Source: Oliverpabstia intestinalis (lineage in GTDB: Bacteria > Bacillota > Clostridia > Lachnospirales > Lachnospiraceae). Taken from it: a stretch of DNA of 64,000 bases. The notes under the pieces were generated by a model. The model made no database searches. It was given only the letters and a program-made list of their open reading frames with translations, and was not told where the DNA came from. Of the stretch, positions 62,201 to 64,000 are shown in pieces. The position numbers and the translations under genes were made by a program. Location: assembly GCF_009696065.1 (NCBI RefSeq), contig NZ_VUMS01000005.1, positions 1-64,000 of the forward strand. The letters run 5' to 3'. The first letter of the stretch is position 1. Each line of letters begins with the position of its first letter.

Positions 62201-64000
62201 ATGGTAAAAAAGTTACAGAAGAAGAAGTCACAGAAACAAATGAATATGGCTTCCCGAAAGACGTAACTCTGAAAGAACTTCAAAAATATTGTACCATCGA
62301 AAAACTTCTGGAACTGAAGAACGACCCGGAAAAATCTCAGGTGATCACAGTTTCCGCGACAGCCAATGACAACGCAGGCAATGCAATGGAAACCCGTTCA
62401 GACTACACACTGGTTCTGGACTCTATCGCACCGACAGTAGATTCTTCTTATGCACAGGCAAACAACAATGGCGCTTTCTTAAATGCCAAATATGCAAACA
62501 GTGATGTTACCTATTCTGTTAATGTAACCGAGCGTTTTTTAAACGTTCTGAAAGTAACACTGAACGGAACCGAGTATACTCTGGAAGAGCTGAATTCTCA
62601 GAAAGATGCTCTGGGTATCAAAGAAATCTCAATGGATCCGGTGAATAATTTTGCAGATACCACAGACAGTACCGTATACAAATTCACGATCGTATTCCAC
62701 AAAGATGGTGAATACACGGTACAGACTAAGGTAGCTGATGCAGCCGGAAATACAGGAGAAGACAAGGAATTCTCCTTCGTGATCGACACAGTAAGACCTG
62801 AGATGCAGGTTACTTACACTGCATATCGTCCGAACGGAACAAGCTTTGTTCTGGATCCGTCCCGGGGACGTGCTTATGCAAATGAAGAAGTAGCTTATGT
62901 AGCTGTAACAGCAGTGATCACAGAGAGAAACTTCGATGCAAAAGATGCAAAAGTTGCTTACACCGCAGTAAACAGCAAAGGAAAAGCAGTGAAAGTTGCA
63001 GATTATGACGCAGCGATCCGCGAAGAATGGACCAACAAAGGAAATGTCAGCACAGAAGACAACCGTTTTGTATATGAACTGTCTCTGCCGACTATCAGTG
63101 TAGATGCCAACTATGATTTCGCTTATGACTACACCGATCTGGCTGGTAATCCGATCAATGAAACTATCAAACAGGCAGTTACCCTGGACCGCGCAAAACC
63201 GGAAGGTACTGTAACAGTAGAAGATCTGGTGAACGGATCTGCTTCTGAAACATGGAACAAGTTCCTGAGCGCAATTACATTTGGACACTTTGGTAAGAAC
63301 AGTGTAAGAGCTTCTATGACAAGTGATGATGAGACTGCAGGTGTGGCAGCTACTCAGTATCTGACCTCTGCAAAAGCACTGACAAGAAGCGAACTGGAAG
63401 CAAGAACCGGATGGACCGGTTACAGCAGCAAGATCAGCTTGGCAGCAAGCCAGAACCTGGTTGTATATGAAAAGATCACAGATAAAGCAGGAAATATCCA
63501 GTACATCAGTACTGACGGAATCATCGTTGATAATGTGGCACCGGTACCGGTAGTGAAGATCACTCCTACCAATCCTGGATGGGGCAAAGGTGTATACAGC
63601 GCTGCCGATAATCCTGGATTTGACATCAGCGTTACCGATCCTGTTGTAAACGATGCATATGCAGGACTGAAGACAATTTCCTACACAATCACAAACGGAA
63701 CTACCGGTTATGTAGAATCCGGAACACTGGCAAACCTGGAGAGAACATCTCACCTGCAGAGCTGGACCGGACATGTAACCATCAACCCGGATAACTTCTA
63801 CTCCAACGATGTTCGCGTAAAAGTTACCGCAGATGACTGGTCCACCAACGATGCAGCATCTGAAGAAATCAGTATCAAAGTGGATAACAAAGCCCCGATC
63901 GTAACATTCTCCTTCGATCAGAGCGATGTACATAACGGAAAATACTACAACAATGACAAAACTCTGACAATCACAGTAGACGAGCGTAACTTTGATGAAA
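59263..64000 (+). CDS. Giant secreted Ig-like-domain surface protein (partial, runs off the window)
   Basis: One open frame runs from ATG 59263 to the window edge, at least 1579 residues. A signal peptide (about 1-33: KRILAFAMAVVFALSTCV) is followed by a Gly/Glu/Pro/Thr-rich linker (about 40-92) and many Ig-like modules. Later modules start with a repeated hydrophobic-VD-x-x-x-P pattern (LDSIAPTVD, IDTVRPEM, VDNVAPVP, VDNKAPIV) and contain (T/D)ERNFD elements. It is probably an adhesin or surface-layer stalk. The C-terminal anchor is outside the window. GAAGGAG precedes the start. Confidence 0.85.
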   Translation, partial: MKQKTKRILAFAMAVVFALSTCVTSSPYTVMATEAGETIAPLAEEGSGSGEVTPGTTETGTPGESGEGGTVAPSGEPEGPTAPSAPEVPKPTPKIYLKVVCDAGLIENVRVGQVSLKFAEQEDVMHVNLDEKNIIGDGLTVASCTSDNYNVTYSEKTEIKDADTYREIHITGLTPKTEITGADFITTLTTVPYGLTGVWANVSTNWTITAGETASVDGNGQVYVENGSQSITLQASIAGKSVASKTITVTKVKPELAINCSSNAPWDKSVDVSGKLTVNGKGLANETIHCWVGDTKVDVQTDENGNYKGTIELKKFFDKLMTVKAEFDETARCQRTDVTFSKGYQPGKVDGKIFLTEDHDEKNPLQITYGTQSVVEKITKLTTNKDKDLGNEDQEIKLLSARSSNDAVAAVSVNKDTREITITPVNASDESVTITIKAETANYKFEKKLFVKVNPYKLKLEESVSVAGTDKTEYNNTKIYDATDRVDVQATLTGDDTLTDAAKTIVEEKFKNIVFKGYQSGIVNVDGNEKEQKFTFAPKDFSLTQYANSKDITDNFVIKDQKTEAKVTIQKRTLNLTVADSTRPYRSLGYTTALDQLVSVNSPSGDTGFAGKDAIKKLKGFTYPTVVDTTATGLTPENVKKNDTATCSEHTNALELDKKSGDPTSNYKFDFNSYKHGNLKVTEENITDATDYVTINNNASTHAYENEDHVRYYGKDAVIKFALEGGYNKIYLKNGTDLTTEGLKEAEAYVAGTNVEEGIYLAKEDNDGKVLNRTKEFKIDFKYDPDAPQCSEIKFGEENKVVTDLATTITFGIYKNKNIEAKVVLSDELSGIKGWSYFVANTDKDSSFEGLLTPDDYAEKLVNEHFVAGKDDCTVPVGKLKDGQTLESNNYIVFVKVMDNVGNTKIYGSNGIVLENFHDITVEYNEKPASTTTQQGTVDSRTYYSGDAELNLTAKENASESKFYSGLEKMQYTISRHWGDGKKVTEEEVTETNEYGFPKDVTLKELQKYCTIEKLLELKNDPEKSQVITVSATANDNAGNAMETRSDYTLVLDSIAPTVDSSYAQANNNGAFLNAKYANSDVTYSVNVTERFLNVLKVTLNGTEYTLEELNSQKDALGIKEISMDPVNNFADTTDSTVYKFTIVFHKDGEYTVQTKVADAAGNTGEDKEFSFVIDTVRPEMQVTYTAYRPNGTSFVLDPSRGRAYANEEVAYVAVTAVITERNFDAKDAKVAYTAVNSKGKAVKVADYDAAIREEWTNKGNVSTEDNRFVYELSLPTISVDANYDFAYDYTDLAGNPINETIKQAVTLDRAKPEGTVTVEDLVNGSASETWNKFLSAITFGHFGKNSVRASMTSDDETAGVAATQYLTSAKALTRSELEARTGWTGYSSKISLAASQNLVVYEKITDKAGNIQYISTDGIIVDNVAPVPVVKITPTNPGWGKGVYSAADNPGFDISVTDPVVNDAYAGLKTISYTITNGTTGYVESGTLANLERTSHLQSWTGHVTINPDNFYSNDVRVKVTADDWSTNDAASEEISIKVDNKAPIVTFSFDQSDVHNGKYYNNDKTLTITVDERNFDE

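Noticed and set aside
62629-63933. A 434-residue minus-strand frame opposite the giant surface protein
   Set aside because: The sense strand is a continuous repeat protein without stops to the window edge; the antisense frame has Cys/Ile/Ser-rich random-like composition.

Overview
The window looks like a chromosomal stretch from a gut Lachnospiraceae bacterium, probably Blautia-like. This rests on protein style (DnaE rather than PolC here, a PASTA-free Ser/Thr kinase, clostridial MATE and patatin genes), frequent AGGAGG ribosome sites, some GTG/TTG starts, and roughly mid-40s GC in the core. The genus is an inference. A 10.7-kb block (about 22.6-33.3 kb) is clearly richer in GC than its surroundings and carries conjugative-element remnants.

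Layout. 0.3-10.2 kb: tRNA-Gln, acyl-ACP thioesterase, a CvfB-like S1 protein, a methyltransferase, dnaE, pfkA, an rRNA/tRNA 2'-O-methyltransferase and a polysaccharide-deacetylase-like protein. 10.2-11.6 kb: no genes, but three 191-nt copies of a very long hairpin plus a fourth, unrelated hairpin of similar size. 11.6-22.0 kb: SH3/cell-wall hydrolase, NfeD and SPFH proteins, patatin, argF, birA, a DUF6145-like gene, dusB, greA and lysS, the last fused to a C-terminal tRNA-binding domain. 22.2-33.8 kb: a fic gene cut in two by the high-GC element. The element carries a broken conjugative-transposon lysozyme gene and a cargo of HTH protein, ECF sigma factor, small membrane proteins, PrsW-like protease and a 1674-residue sortase-anchored surface protein. 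That protein has a duplicated lectin-like domain whose two copies are nearly identical except for one patch, the pattern expected of diversity-generating retroelement targets; no reverse transcriptase lies in the window.

34-52.9 kb: a GntR/ABC operon, two MATE exporters, small membrane proteins, nanE, a GH109-like oxidoreductase-fold enzyme and an alpha-xylosidase (together suggesting use of host or plant glycans), a split ThrE exporter, an unusual phosphoribosyltransferase-like protein beside cytosine permease, a serine hydrolase and a sodium-dependent transporter. 53.3-54.9 kb: a frameshifted IS30-type insertion that has decapitated an FHA-domain gene. 55.2-64 kb: a PP2C phosphatase, a Ser/Thr kinase, a membrane protein with seven 14-residue threonine-containing repeats, a four-helix membrane protein and a giant secreted Ig-like-domain protein that runs off the end.

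Most notable: the hairpin array with swapped arm types, the sigma/PrsW/variable-adhesin cargo, and the kinase-phosphatase-FHA locus with its repeated candidate phospho-threonine tail.
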